Positions 24,166 to 34,950 are shown, numbered from the stretch's first letter. The stretch: DNA of 64,000 nucleotides from Brachynemurus nebulosus (GCA_035578155.1 JAPWDM010000005.1:45564454-45628453); one strand, 5' to 3'. Numbers and translations: made by a program. The notes: generated by a model from the letters alone, not told the origin.

Positions 24166-24605
24166 CAACTTGAACTTACTTGAAATTGAAAATATTGAAA
24201 TTATTTGAATAAAAAATATTACATACCTGTTTTGAGTGCAAGATGTATTCAAATAGTTTAAACAATTTTAATCAAAGGTAAATACATTCATCTTTTTCAA
24301 AAATTTGTTTTTCGGAATTATTCCTGTTGGTGCTAATACCTACATAATATGGCAAATAGTTATAATTTTACATTATACACATAACATGCATCTTGGACAC
24401 GCATCACCAAATTTCTTGATGCATTGTTTTGACGCATCAAATGCAAAAATGAACTTTTGATTTTTCGTCATGATGCGCCTGATGCATTTTTGAAGTTAGC
24501 CATAATTGATAATAAAACAGCTCTTATTGTTAGTAGTGACATGTGACTAAATCGTTAGCATAGATATTAATTACACAATGCTGAATTTCACTTCATCAAT
24601 TTTAA

Positions 24606-24760
24606 AGCAGCTTCCACATTCTCGCCGAAGTTGGACGAAGTAGTTCCTCGCGAGGTTGGCCGAGGCATAAGAATAGCATTGAAACACCAACCGCGAAGCA
24701 CAACGAAATGACCTTCTACATTCTCGACTCGTCCAACCTCGGCGAGAATGTGGAAGCTGC
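24606..24760. mobile_element. TTAA-flanked MITE, 155 bp
   Basis: TTAA lies at 24602-24605 and 24761-24764. Termini AGCAGCTTCCACATTCTCGC and the matching GCGAGAATGTGGAAGCTGC pair over about 33 bp, with one offset base. The interior is markedly GC-richer than the surroundings. The CGAGG and CGAAG words repeat inside. TTAA flanks suggest a piggyBac-like mechanism, but the terminus does not start CCC. Confidence 0.7.
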
Positions 24761-24764
24761 TTAA

Positions 24765-25358
24765 GCGTTACGATTTTTTTTATGTTCCCCGGCTCGGTTT
24801 TTCGATTTTTTTAAGATCGTGAGAAAATCTTTTTCATCCTGTCCCATCTTCGTTCATTTCCACACATTTATCTTGTATCAAATATGTACTCAATTTTTCA
24901 CTCCACTATGATCAGTGCGTCCAATGCGATGGTAACGAACGTTAGCTTATATCAATCATCTTTTTCATATTATTAATAATAGGAGTTTTATTAAGATTTA
25001 TTTGGTAATCGTATCTTAAATGGTAGCTACCGCTCAAATCGTTGAATAAAATTTCTTATGTCATTCCAACATATAATAAATAATAAAGATTATCGATGAA
25101 ATCGTCAAAAACCGGGTCAAAAAAATCTTTTTAATTTAAATTGATCAAGTAAGTAGTGTTTTCAGTGTAAACATATTTCTCAGTATTTTGTTATTAATGA
25201 AATCAGAGTCAGACATCTGACAGCAGTCCACCAAAATAAAATATGTATGGTCCATTTCAATTAAATTTAACCATGCTTCATCACTTATGAATTTAAATAA
25301 TTTCCGTTTTCTTGGCTTTATCTCTTTCATTATTGCACTTACGTAAATTTTTGGAATT
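24765..25358. other. no recognisable feature
   Basis: AT-rich. A 61-codon open stretch at 25145-25330 on the minus strand overlaps the start of the SINE region and has no recognisable domain. Confidence 0.5.
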
Positions 25359-25638
25359 GCAATTTTTCAATTTCAAATATTATCGAGTGCTTGTGAAACA
25401 CTACTACGTATGACAGACTTTTGTCTGCATTTTAAACACACGTAGTATTCATATGTTCACTTATCGTTCAGCTAAACTGAAACTTTAAGCACTCGACTTC
25501 CTTGGTTAACATAACCAAAAACCACAAATGTAAATTAAAAATCACAAAGTGATTGAAAAAATTATCTGGATCGGCCGGGAATCGAACCCAGGATCTCCTG
25601 ATAACTAGCCAGGTGTGCTATCCGTTACACCACCGGTC
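25359..25638 (-). mobile_element. tRNA-Thr-headed SINE, complete copy
   Basis: On the minus strand a tRNA-like head (25638-25569) is followed by a ~200-bp body ending near 25359. The body repeats at 25719-25930 with very high identity, showing it is a mobile unit. The body is almost wholly made of inverted repeats: TTGGTTA/TAACCAA, CGAGTGCTT/AAGCACTCG, GTTTCAG/CTGAAC, AGAC/GTCT and TACTACGT/ACGTAGTA. No A-tail or LINE-derived 3' end is obvious; it ends in an AATTG-rich stretch. The partner LINE is unknown. Confidence 0.75.
25568..25638 (-). ncRNA. tRNA-Thr(AGU)-like SINE head
   Basis: The complement gives a 70-71 nt cloverleaf-like sequence. It has an acceptor stem with one mismatch, a short GTG/CAC D-stem, an anticodon stem CCTGG/TCAGG with loop CTAGTTA (anticodon AGT), and a T-arm CTGGG-TTCGATT-CCCGG. 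The A and B boxes of an RNA polymerase III promoter are both recognisable (GTGTAACGGATAG; GGTTCGATTCC). Because the same head, truncated, precedes the second copy of the body, it is more likely a SINE head than a functional tRNA gene. Confidence 0.7.
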
Positions 25639-25716
25639 TTTTGCTCGGTAGGCGTCCGATACAGACAACATTCAACCACCTATGTGTATGTACTCTCTAT
25701 AATGCGAGAAGCAGTT

Positions 25717-25964
25717 ACAATTTTTCAATTTCAAATATTATCGAGTGCTTGTGAAACACTACTACGTATGACAGACTTTTGTCTGCATTTTAAACACACG
25801 TAGTATTCATATGTTCACTTACCGTTCAGCTAAACTGAAACTTTAAGCACTCGACTTCCTTGGTTAACATAACCAAAAACCACATATGTAAATTAAAAAT
25901 CACAAAGTGATTGAAAAAATTATCTGGATCGGCCGGGAATCGAACCCAGGATCTCCTGGTAAAT
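25717..25964 (-). mobile_element. second SINE copy, head truncated
   Basis: The body at 25719-25930 is nearly identical to 25361-25567. The tRNA part survives only from about 25964 to 25929 (T-arm and 3' acceptor), so the copy lacks box A. It lies 358 bp from the first copy in the same orientation, with about 80 bp of unrelated sequence between. Confidence 0.75.
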
Positions 25965-26935
25965 TGTTTGGTAACTTAATTGCAGTTTGTTTTTAGAAAA
26001 CAGTAGAACATTGATTTGTTTTGAATATAAGAATTATTTAATTTTTTAACTTTCACTCATGATCAATTGTATTTGAAACACGGTATACCATTGGCTGTAA
26101 CAAACTGAACGTGTTGAACAAAGATAGATGTGCCTGATTAGTGTGATTGTGTTTTGTTTTCATTAAAGAAATCAAAGAGTGTTTAATTAAATCTTAGAAA
26201 AATATATCGTTCTTTTTTAGAAAACACAAGAATTTATATGTTAAGCTATAATTTCGATAAAGTGACATCAGCTGCTATTGACATTTGCTATTATTCATAT
26301 TTATATTAACGGATATCAATAACTATTTAATTAATCAATAATAATAAATAATTATTAGCACTTCAAGGACGAAAGAATCTATCTCTTCACTTTATTTACT
26401 AAGGACGAGGGAATAAGGACAGACTGATGTTTCGCGAGTAATTAAAAAATCGAGACAAAATGGATCTGATATCGGGACGTAAGACTCCACCATTGAAATC
26501 GAGACTGTCCCGATTGAATAGCATTTGAATGGAGGTTTTTGAATTTCAGTTTTTTTCTATGATTTTTCAAAATCGTTAGTCACACTAAAACTACTGTTTT
26601 TCTCAACAAGTTTTTCAATTAAATTTTAATTTTCATAATTGACAGTTAATCTGTCAGATTACTGCACCGTACAGTGGAATTTCTCTATAAGTAAAGTCTC
26701 TTCACGGTATAATTGCTCTTTCCGTCGGTCAGTTTATATATTTTGGTAAAAATACCTACAGTAAAACTTGGATTAATTATTACCGTCGGAACCGGCACTG
26801 TCCCGGTTAAGGCTATGGTCACAGTGCATTCAACCACGACAGAGTAAACACGGACGAGTTATATGATCACATTTTGTCCGTGCTCGTCAATGTAACGGTA
26901 AAATTTATTCTTCATTTCAATAAAAAATTGTATTG
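25965..26935. other. no recognisable feature
   Basis: Mostly AT-rich. GC-richer patches around 26440-26510 and 26780-26880 contain no open frame with a recognisable domain. Confidence 0.5.
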
Positions 26936-26939
26936 TTAA

Positions 26940-27788
26940 GGGGAGATTTACTCGAGAGTCCTTAAAAATGATGTATTTTTTAGGATGATAAATTTTTTAC
27001 ACATATTTATGAAGTATTAAACTATACAAAAAAAAATTTTCAAGGAAAAATATAAAAAATTGTCCATTTTATAGATACTGCAGTGTGAGGATCCGAAAAT
27101 CCAATGCCTCGTTGGCGGACATCCTAGCGCCGGTAATAAACCACCGAAGTCCAAAAACAAAAAAGATTTATAAAATATATGAAGAGTACCGGCACCTCTA
27201 CCTGAAAGAAAAAAAAATGGCGGATGTTTGAACTTTTGATTACGATTTTTATCTTATTTTTCGCTCTTTAAAGTAAACTTAAAAATAAAAAAAATATTGA
27301 AAGTGTATCGAACTTAGGTAGAGGTGCCGAAGAATTGAATTATCTTTAAAATAAAAAACTAAAAAAAAGGATCCATCGAATAGTTTTTGAGTTATCGTGC
27401 CCGCCAGTTCTAAAAATGTAGTTCCGAGATATTATAAAATATATATATAAAGAAACGTATTTTCAAAATTTTATATTTAATACTCATTATTGCGTGAACT
27501 ACGTTTTTTGAATTTTTTTTTATAGAAAGCTGGATTCGGTTAATGTGCAAGGATCTTGTTTTTAAATTATTTTCAATAAAATCACTTTGGGAACATATTC
27601 TACACATAATTTGCTATCAATTTCGGCAAAAAAAATCGATCTTTTTTATCAAATCTCAAGTAAACCTTCCCTTAAATTACTTTCAGCAAAATCACTTTGG
27701 GAACATATTCTACACATAATTAGCTACCAATTTCTGCAAAAAAAAAAAAAAAAACGATTTTTTTAACGACTTTCAAGTAAACCTCCCC
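26940..27788 (+). mobile_element. TTAA-flanked element, compact copy
   Basis: TTAA lies at 26936-26939 and 27789-27792. Termini are GGGGAGATTTACTCGAGAG and CTTTCAAGTAAACCTCCCC. The body includes two tandem ~90-bp units (AAAATCACTTTGGGAACATA and TCTACACATAATT) near the right end, and internal copies of the terminal CAAGTAAACC word. It is the reverse complement of the outer parts of 12421-15896 and supplies its empty site. No transposase is present. Confidence 0.85.
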
Positions 27789-27792
27789 TTAA

Positions 27793-28445
27793 TAAAATGA
27801 AAATAGAAAACTAAATTCATGTTTTGGAAAATCCTTTACTAAAAATATTAAGTTTCCGCAACGAAAGAACGACGAAAAATGAAACACAAATTTTTAAAAA
27901 TCAAGTTATTCATGGAAATCATAGAAGTTTTCAATTTTTTGAAAATTTCACAGTAATGTAATTCTATACAGATACCACCTATAACTTATAGGAAATTAGC
28001 ACAATTAATGATAATTTCATTGACTACGGGGAAAAATTTCAAAATTATTTTCAAAAAATTGATATTTCGCCAAATATTTATATAAAACTTTTAATTCTAA
28101 TTATACAACTTGAACCAACTCAAACTGTTTTTGTTTTTCTGCTTGCTAGCAATATACTTATTTAATTGAAAATTCATACTCTATTAATGTTTCCAGACGA
28201 TTTCGCGTCACATAATAAAATCATAGGTCCATTAAAAATGTATCAACAAATTTCTACATCCATTTTTATTCAAATCTCAAAATATATTATTTAAGCATTA
28301 ATCATTGACTTTATTACATATGTTTACCATAATACACGTGGGAATTTTATTTCCGTTAGCGTTGCCACTACAGTAACTTACCCTCGAAATATTCTCTTTT
28401 TTTTTAGTTACACTATTATGAATTAAAAGGCTATTGTAGTGCACA
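27793..28445. other. no recognisable feature
   Basis: AT-rich spacer between two elements. No open frame or shared repeat was noticed. Confidence 0.5.
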
Positions 28446-28496
28446 CTTCATTGCAGGGCCGGACTTATACACATGCAGGCTCTAAGTAATTTTATT

Positions 28497-28690
28497 TTAA
28501 GGTAGCACAAGCCCCTTTCAAAGGTGAAAAATTTTTGTTTCCAAAATCAAAGTATAAAGTCTTCCAACACCCATAACTCCAGAACTATTCGATCGATTTT
28601 GATGAAATTTTTAAGGGTTCTGTAAGTTGGTTCCTAAATGGTTCCTTATGATTCATCTCATCGAAAGGCTGAGACTATTTTCAAAGATAG
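28497..28690 (+). repeat. dispersed repeat shared with 32655-32900
   Basis: Both copies read GGTAGCACAAGCC, AAAAATTTTTGT, CCAAAATCAAA, CTTCCAACAC, CATAA, TCGATTTTGATGAAATTTT, GGGTTCTGT and GATTCATCTCA in order. It is non-coding. Confidence 0.7.
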
Positions 28691-29325
28691 TTGAAGGGCT
28701 AGCCAATTTTTATAAAATCGAATCGAATTTGTGCACTACTTCAGATAGAATCTGCATACATAAGTATTTATATTACCAATTTTAAAGTCAATTATATCAT
28801 AACAAAATTTGGCGACTGGTTGGATTCATTTAGCAACATCAAGCGATAATTTCAAGAAATCAACAACGTGCAAAAATCGTCCTTTTCAACGGTTCAAAAG
28901 TTATTTTCGAATTTGAATATTACTATGCGTGAATATGCTATCTTTGTGCGCACGCACAATCACACGCTTTAAAGGAAACATTGGGGTTAGGTCACATACG
29001 GTTTCATATAAATTTTAAGCATTTTATAGAATTTTTAAGGAGACTATATGCCACAAATCTTAGCACAATTATCCTTTTTTATACCTTACAGATGATCACT
29101 TCACCTATAGTTTTCTTGTCAAGTTTTGAAATAATAATGGGAACATCTTATAATAACCGAAATAATGTATCTCTCATTGAAATCTAGTTCCGTTTGGAAA
29201 TACTTACGAATATAAATTTAATATCTATTATCAAAAAAAAAAAAAATCTTCCGAGATATCTCAATTGTTTTTCTTGTGCTCAAAGATGCCTTCGGCCACT
29301 TTGTCTACTTTGCCTATGTATTTAA

Positions 29326-30219
29326 CCCTAGAATCATACGTTGGTCTACGAGAAACGTTAATCATACATCGGCGTCATTTTGAGGAATGGAATTTTTACG
29401 GAGAGTTAGAGTTTATTCGAAAAAAACATTTTTTTTACATAACAATACTACAAAAGCGAACAAAATATTTAAAAAAATTGGATCTGGAAAAATTTCCTAA
29501 TATAAATATTTATTAATTTTTTTAATCTTTTTATCAAAGCATATTTTCATTATAAAAATTAAAAAATAGATAAATACATCAATTGTATCATAAGACATGT
29601 CTTTCAAATAATTAATTTATGAACTATTATGAGTCGGTGGACATGTGTGACTTTACAGAATGTGAAATTTCTCGGTCACAAATATTCCCGTAGATATGTA
29701 GTTATTTCCTCATTAGGCCCATTTGTAAATTTTCTAAAATTTGTTAGTAATTTTTCGAATAAGATCTCAAAAAATAATAAGAATTAAAATATTTTCCACA
29801 AAATAAATTATTAATCTTTTATTAAGTCACTTGAAACGCATTCTTTGGTTTTTGATTCAATATATTAAAACTTCAGTATTATGTCATTTCTATAAGTCAA
29901 ACAGCTGTAATCATCTTTTACATTATCATAATCATTGAATAAATTAATTATAACATGCATATCTTTAATAAATTTTAGAAAAATTAGGAAAACTTTTATA
30001 TGTGAAGTACAAAGTCTTTAAAAAAAAACATACCTAAACATACATCGTCGTCCTTTTGACGCACCCTATTTCTATATAAACAAAACGACAACAATTATAA
30101 ACAAAATTTTATAAATTAGATAACAGAAGTTTCACAACAAGCAGGCAACGACAAGTTGTAGTATTGGAGCAGGTAGAGAAGTTCGTTCGTCATTTTGACG
30201 AGTACGTATGATTCTAGGG
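29326..30219 (-). mobile_element. piggyBac-type MITE, copy B
   Basis: TTAA lies at 29322-29325 and 30220-30223. Termini are CCCTAGAATCATACGT and ACGTATGATTCTAGGG. Its orientation is opposite to copies A and D. It retains the ~112-bp internal segment that A lacks. It is nested in the 28454-30236 hAT element, so it transposed after that hAT insertion. No transposase frame is present. Confidence 0.93.
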
Positions 30220-30244
30220 TTAAAAGTCCAGCCCTGCTTCAATG

Positions 30245-31587
30245 CACAATAAATATAGGATCATACAGGAATATACAGGACTTTATAAAGTCATTAGACA
30301 TTCAGAAAAAAGGCGTAAGGAGTGGACGGCCAGTAAAATGAAGAAAAATTTAGTTTTTATTAAAAATTTTAGGCAAAAGTTTAAAATAAACCTACAGCCG
30401 AATCCGTCGGGGGACGGACTGTGCTATGCGGCACAGTTTGACCTGTTGTATGACACGTGGCATAAATAATGCTTCACATTATGTATGTACTTCGTACTTT
30501 ATACAAGTAGATATAATTCATAATCATGACGATAGTAGTTTTAGGGATTTATTGTATACGTAAAGTTAATCTTATATTTATATGCGATTAGGCAATTGTG
30601 TATTACGTATGACCATTTTCAGCGAAGGATTTAAATTTTATTTGTTTGTATTATTGCTCGTATATTTCTCATGAGAAGTCAAGTGAGTGAACATTAATTT
30701 GGGCGTACTGAGTGAGAATGAGTTCAACAAAATTTAATATAATTGGCATGATTATTAATTTTTTACCATTATTTAAATATAAATTGACTTTTTTGGTGAT
30801 TTCAATCATTTTTCGAAATCATTAATTAAAAACAATTAAATGGTTAATTATAGAAATAATAGTGAGTGTGTTAATAATTACTAAAGAAATCTATGGACGG
30901 TATCTTCAAAGAAGAAAGATTTCAATAATAAATTTTTTGCTATATGTCCTCAAAAAATTTTAATTTCTTTTGAGAAACACATTTATAACAAGTTAATAAC
31001 CGTAACGCAAGCTCGCTGAAAACTATCATAGTTTGCCTCCGAGGCAAGCAAAACTACCACTTTCTTGGCCCGATGGGAGAATACGCAGCTGGGGTTGTAG
31101 TCCCGGGATCCGAGTCCCAAAGAGAACTCGATTCGATGCACCAAGTATTATTTTGTATCTAATTTTTACTCTGTAAGTAAAATCGATTATTAGTCAATAG
31201 ATAGTTTAAGTCTGCTTTTATGTGTTTATTTTTTTCTACAAATAACGGTGCCAAAAGAAAACCTCAAAATTAATTATCTGAGACTGAGAGCGCTGATATC
31301 CGTACAGCAGTGCAGCACTTGCCATTTCCAGTACTTGCCACTGTGTAGGCGTAACATTAATTGCGCAACACTTGTCACTTAAATCACGTAGTCTGGTCCG
31401 ATCAAAGAGGTTTATGGAGATTAGGAATTTCTAGAGTTCAACACAGTTTTAATATAATGTATTCGTATCAAATTTATATTATTTATTGTAAATTTCATAC
31501 TAGTCGTAGATAAAGTATAGTACGTAATTCAGTTGTAAAGCATATTACATACTCTTATATAACTTTTTCGCCCGTGTGTAATATGTC
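30245..31587. other. unassigned spacer with a possible pol III box pair
   Basis: No recognisable protein. Around 31020-31145 the sequence is GC-richer. A box-A-like TGGCCCGATGGG (about 31076) and a box-B-like GGGATCCGAGTCCC (about 31107) suggest a degenerate tRNA-derived repeat. I could not fold a convincing cloverleaf and found no second copy. Confidence 0.35.
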
Positions 31588-32523
31588 GGGGAGAAGTGGT
31601 ATGAAAGGGACAATTCAAATTATGCGCTAAATACAAATCCCGCCAAATCAAACTTATTGGTGTTGTGTGGCAACATCAATACAGATATGTTTGATCCTGA
31701 CTTCAAGCTACTGTCATTTAAAACATGGTAATACTGTGCTTGTAAATTTTTTTATGTTCCAAAGTAATTTTTTTAAAAATTTTTCGGATCGTTTTCTGAT
31801 ATACTGTAAGTATTTTTTGAAATGTTTGTAGTTATATACAATTAGTTATTCTTTCAACTAGAGGAAAACAACAGATCAGATATCTTTTAAATAAAATTGT
31901 AGAATTAAAGGTTAAATTTTTAATTTGGGTATGATATTTATGAAAGGGACAGAGCAAACAAGTTATGAAAGGGACTACTTTTAAGACTAGTTTTTTCCCT
32001 ATAATTGTGTTTTCTTAGTGTTAATAATTAACTTTTTTAAAACATTCTTCTTGTTTAAAAATTTCGAACAAAAATAATCAAATGAAAAACAATGATTTTA
32101 ATTATCGATTACTAAAACCACGCAATTAATAATCATCGATTACTGAAATCATTTGGTTATTTCCATTATTGAATCAAATTTATTAATATGTAGTTCAGTA
32201 AGGTGACCTGCGCAGTAGTATGAACCGTATGTCTTATGTACAAAAGGTGGAAATTTGAACAACATGAATGATATTTAGTATTATCCCTTTCATAAATTAT
32301 CATGTCCCTTTCAATACAGTCTATTGATGAAAGGGACAAAATGCGGTTTTTTAAAAACTAAGAAAAATTACAACTAATAACAAAGAAATGTTTATTGTTG
32401 GATTTTATTTCAAAAATAAGATAACTGAAGTTTCTAATTCCTTTCGAAAATATTTAATTTGTTATTTCGTTTATTTACTAGAACGCTTAAAACAAAAACG
32501 TCCCTTTCATGCCACTTCTTCCC
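31588..32523. mobile_element. TIR element with TGAAAGGGAC iterons
   Basis: GGGGAGAAGTGGTATGAAAG at the left pairs with CTTTCATGCCACTTCTTCCC at the right over about 24 bp. The word TGAAAGGGAC (or complement) recurs at about 31602, 31940, 31967, 32285, 32308, 32330 and 32501, a subterminal iteron pattern. The length is about 936 bp with no open frame. No target duplication is obvious, so the superfamily is unassigned. Confidence 0.8.
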
Positions 32524-32654
32524 TAGCTTACAACCTCAATTACGAAATATACTATTGAACAATGAGTATCGTTATTTAAATGATACTTAAACTTTAAACA
32601 GGTTTTTTTTTTCAAACAATATATCAGAAGAAATACACCGCAACAGTCTATCAA

Positions 32655-32900
32655 CGTAGCACAAGCCTCTTAGTTAATTTTGAGAGGTAAAAAATTTTTG
32701 TCTTCCAAAATCAAAATTTTCACGAACTTCTTGAACAATTTTAATTGTGACTCTGTTAGTTTGTCCGTCCGTGTAGCCCAAAAAACCTTCCAACACGCAT
32801 AATTCCAGATCTGTTCAATCGATTTTGATGAAATTTTCAAGGGCTCTGTGAGTTGATTTCTAGTGATAGTTGCTTGTGATTCATCTCAGTTGGAAACTTT
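32655..32900 (+). repeat. dispersed repeat, second copy
   Basis: Counterpart of 28497-28690. It additionally contains the GTTTGTCCGTCCGTGTAG phrase often seen before 'gattttgatgaaatt' words in insect repeats. Confidence 0.7.
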
Positions 32901-33254
32901 GGGTACAATACAATTTGATGTCATAATTTTAAATAGTAGAATAAAAGCCAATTTATAAATAAACTGAAAAAACTTTTGTTTAATTAGACAAATACAAAAG
33001 CAAAAGAAAAACATAAATAAAAACAAACGAGTGAGCGGGAAATTTAAAATAATAAATAATAAAAATTTATATCATTATATTATACTGTTTATATTTTTTT
33101 TTTCAACAAAAACAAAAATACATATTTAATACAATACAAATAAACACAGTAGGAAAAAACAGTAAAATTTTTCCCCCAAAAAAAAAGAAAAAACAACTTT
33201 TCATATATTTTTATACTTTTTTTGCTATATAAAAATAAATACCCATGCATATAC

Positions 33255-33255
<1 letters not shown>

Positions 33256-33340
<85 letters not shown>
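33256..33340. repeat. (TA)n microsatellite
   Basis: About 85 bp of TA without the arms of the (TA)n-centred repeat. The flanks are unrelated to the other tracts. Confidence 0.97.
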
Positions 33341-33343
<3 letters not shown>

Positions 33344-33696
33344 AGCAGTTATTTCTATCTCCATATAATAAAATATTGAGGTATTAAATATAACAGAGAA
33401 TAATAAAATCCCAGATATACTCATTTTCACACCAGTAACCACAATATGGGGGATATTAGTGGTGGTTTGGTTGGTACCATTGACCCCCTATAACTAACAA
33501 ACACATAAAATATACAGGGTAGGTATAATATGTATCTATAATATCTGTATGGTGGTATATACACAGCTCTCTGACTTCACTTTGTTACCCTTCTTTTTCA
33601 AATCATCACACCCAGCATCGCCAGTGCACTGTGCTACTACTATTTAACAACCAACAGCGGGAATCATAAGCGTATGCGCATTACAAAAAAAAATTC

Positions 33697-33733
33697 GTCA
33701 AGTGCGTGTTTGACACGCACTAAGTAATGTTCC
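33697..33733 (-). repeat. small dispersed repeat copy
   Basis: GTCAAGTGCGTGTTTGACAC followed by GCACTAAGTAATGTTCC. It matches the 8031 and 42132 copies. Confidence 0.5.
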
Positions 33734-33766
33734 TCACAATCAGTGGTCATAACTAAAACTTCTTAA

Positions 33767-33968
33767 CCCTAGAATCATACGTACACGTCAAAACGACGTA
33801 CGAACTTCTCTACCTGCTCCAATACTACGACTTGTTGTTACTTGTTTGCTGTAAGATTTCTGTTATCTAACTTATTTGTTATTATAACACACCACATATA
33901 TTTATTTTGTTTATAGTCATTGTCGTTCTGTTTGTATTGAAATAGTGTCCGTCAAAAGGACGTCGATT
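33767..33968 (+). mobile_element. piggyBac-type MITE, truncated copy C
   Basis: TTAA at 33763-33766 is followed by CCCTAGAATCATACGT and about 200 bp nearly identical to the start of copy D. The match breaks at GGACGTCGAT, exactly where Jockey reverse-transcriptase sequence begins. No right terminus is found downstream. Confidence 0.85.
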
Positions 33969-34683
33969 TCGTTTCATTTACTCGAATACGCCATTTATGT
34001 AACCATTCCTGTATTCGACGCAAGCTAGATTGTAACTTTTGTGATGCAACATTTGGATCTTCATCAGTAGCTAGGATAGCAGTATCATCAGCAAATGTTG
34101 CAGTAGTATTTTCTTCATCAACCGGCAGATCTGCAGTACATATAAGATAAAGAATAGGCCCTGGAACACTACCTTGTGGTACACCGGAACGGACTGGAAA
34201 CATTTCTGATATTTCACTCTGAAACTTTACATGAAAGTAACGATCTGACAAATAAGATTTCAGTATTAAGTAGAATGATTCAGAAATATTTTTCCTTAAT
34301 TTATACAATAAGCCAGTATGCCACACTTTGTCAAATGCTTGACTCACGTCGAGAAAAGCTGCTGTACAATATTTTTTTTCTTGAAAAGAGCGGTTGATCG
34401 TATTGACTATACGATGAACTTGTTCGACGGTTGAATGTTTTGCGCGAAAACCAAACTGATGATCTGGAATAATTTTAAGGTCATCGAGGACTCGATGCAG
34501 TCTTCTGAGAAATAACTTTTCGAACATTTTGGATAAAACGGGGAGTAAACTGATTGGTCTGTACGACGTCACCTCATTTACTGGCTTCCCCGGCTTTTGT
34601 ATTAAGATGATTTGAGCTAATTTCCAAACAGCAGGGAAATATTTTAGCCTTAAAATGGCATTAAAAATTAACATTAATGACAT
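33952..34683 (-). pseudogene. Jockey-type LINE reverse transcriptase fragment
   Basis: The open frame is 243 codons and covers the fingers and palm of a non-LTR reverse transcriptase. In order it shows: KPGKP...SYRPISLLPVLSK (residues 30-52), DHQFGFRAKHSTVEQVHRI (74-92), motif A AFLDVSQAFDKVWH with Asp112, motif B SGVPQGSVPGP (166-176; Pro174 where related elements usually have Leu) and motif C FADD (197-200) with both aspartates. The vocabulary matches the Jockey clade. A full ORF2 would be about 900 residues, with endonuclease upstream and RNase H or tail downstream; all are missing. The last residues after NETKS come from the abutting piggyBac MITE, and a stop sits four codons upstream of the Met, so this is a two-sided fragment with an unusually intact frame. 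Confidence 0.92.
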
Positions 34684-34734
34684 TTGTGACAGTTAACATT
34701 AATGACAGTTAAAACCGTTAAAATATATTTCTCG

Positions 34735-34950
34735 TAGGTATATGTACGATATGTACCAGCGGTACCAGCCGAGATAAATACAAATCGATTGTAGATCGTA
34801 TATGTACATCATGGAAAAGTAGGCTTGTACATATTATCCATATTATTATTGATTAGTATGTACGGCAGTATGTACAATATGTACGAAATGTACCGTATGT
34901 ACATTATTCTGTGGTATGTACATTGTATATGTATACATGCGTATATGTAT
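34735..34950. repeat. TATGTAC word cluster
   Basis: About ten TATGTAC/GTACATA occurrences in about 215 bp at irregular spacing, for example GATATGTACC, GTATGTACGGCAG and CAATATGTACG. Nothing else in the window is as dense. It looks like a degenerate short-period satellite or binding-site array. Confidence 0.7.

Larger units (their letters stand above)
23600..24501. mobile_element. TIR element with GATGC iterons
   Basis: GGGTAACTTCAAAAATG at 23600 pairs with CATTTTTGAAGTTAGCC ending at 24501. Inside each end lies a cluster of TGATGC/GCATCA words, about seven on the left (23628-23735) and about seven on the right (24385-24488). The duplication may be ATA, but this is weak. A LINE 3' fragment with its microsatellite tail occupies the middle. 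Confidence 0.65.
28454..30236. mobile_element. hAT element hosting a piggyBac MITE
   Basis: Termini CAGGGCCGGACT and AGTCCAGCCCTG are flanked by CTTCATTG (28446-28453) and CTTCAATG (30237-30244), an 8-bp duplication with one difference. Near the left end is a segment shared with 32655-32900 (GTAGCACAAGCC, CATAACTCCAGAACT, GATTTTGATGAAATTTT). The piggyBac MITE at 29326-30219 sits 17 bp from the right terminus and accounts for half the length, so the hAT element itself is about 890 bp. No transposase is present. Confidence 0.8.

Noticed and set aside
25568..25638. Annotating a functional tRNA-Thr gene
   Set aside because: The acceptor mismatch, the short D-stem and the presence of the same head on a second copy of the downstream body favour a SINE.
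34176..34397. Plus-strand open frame within the RT fragment
   Set aside because: It is the antisense shadow of the Jockey RT frame.
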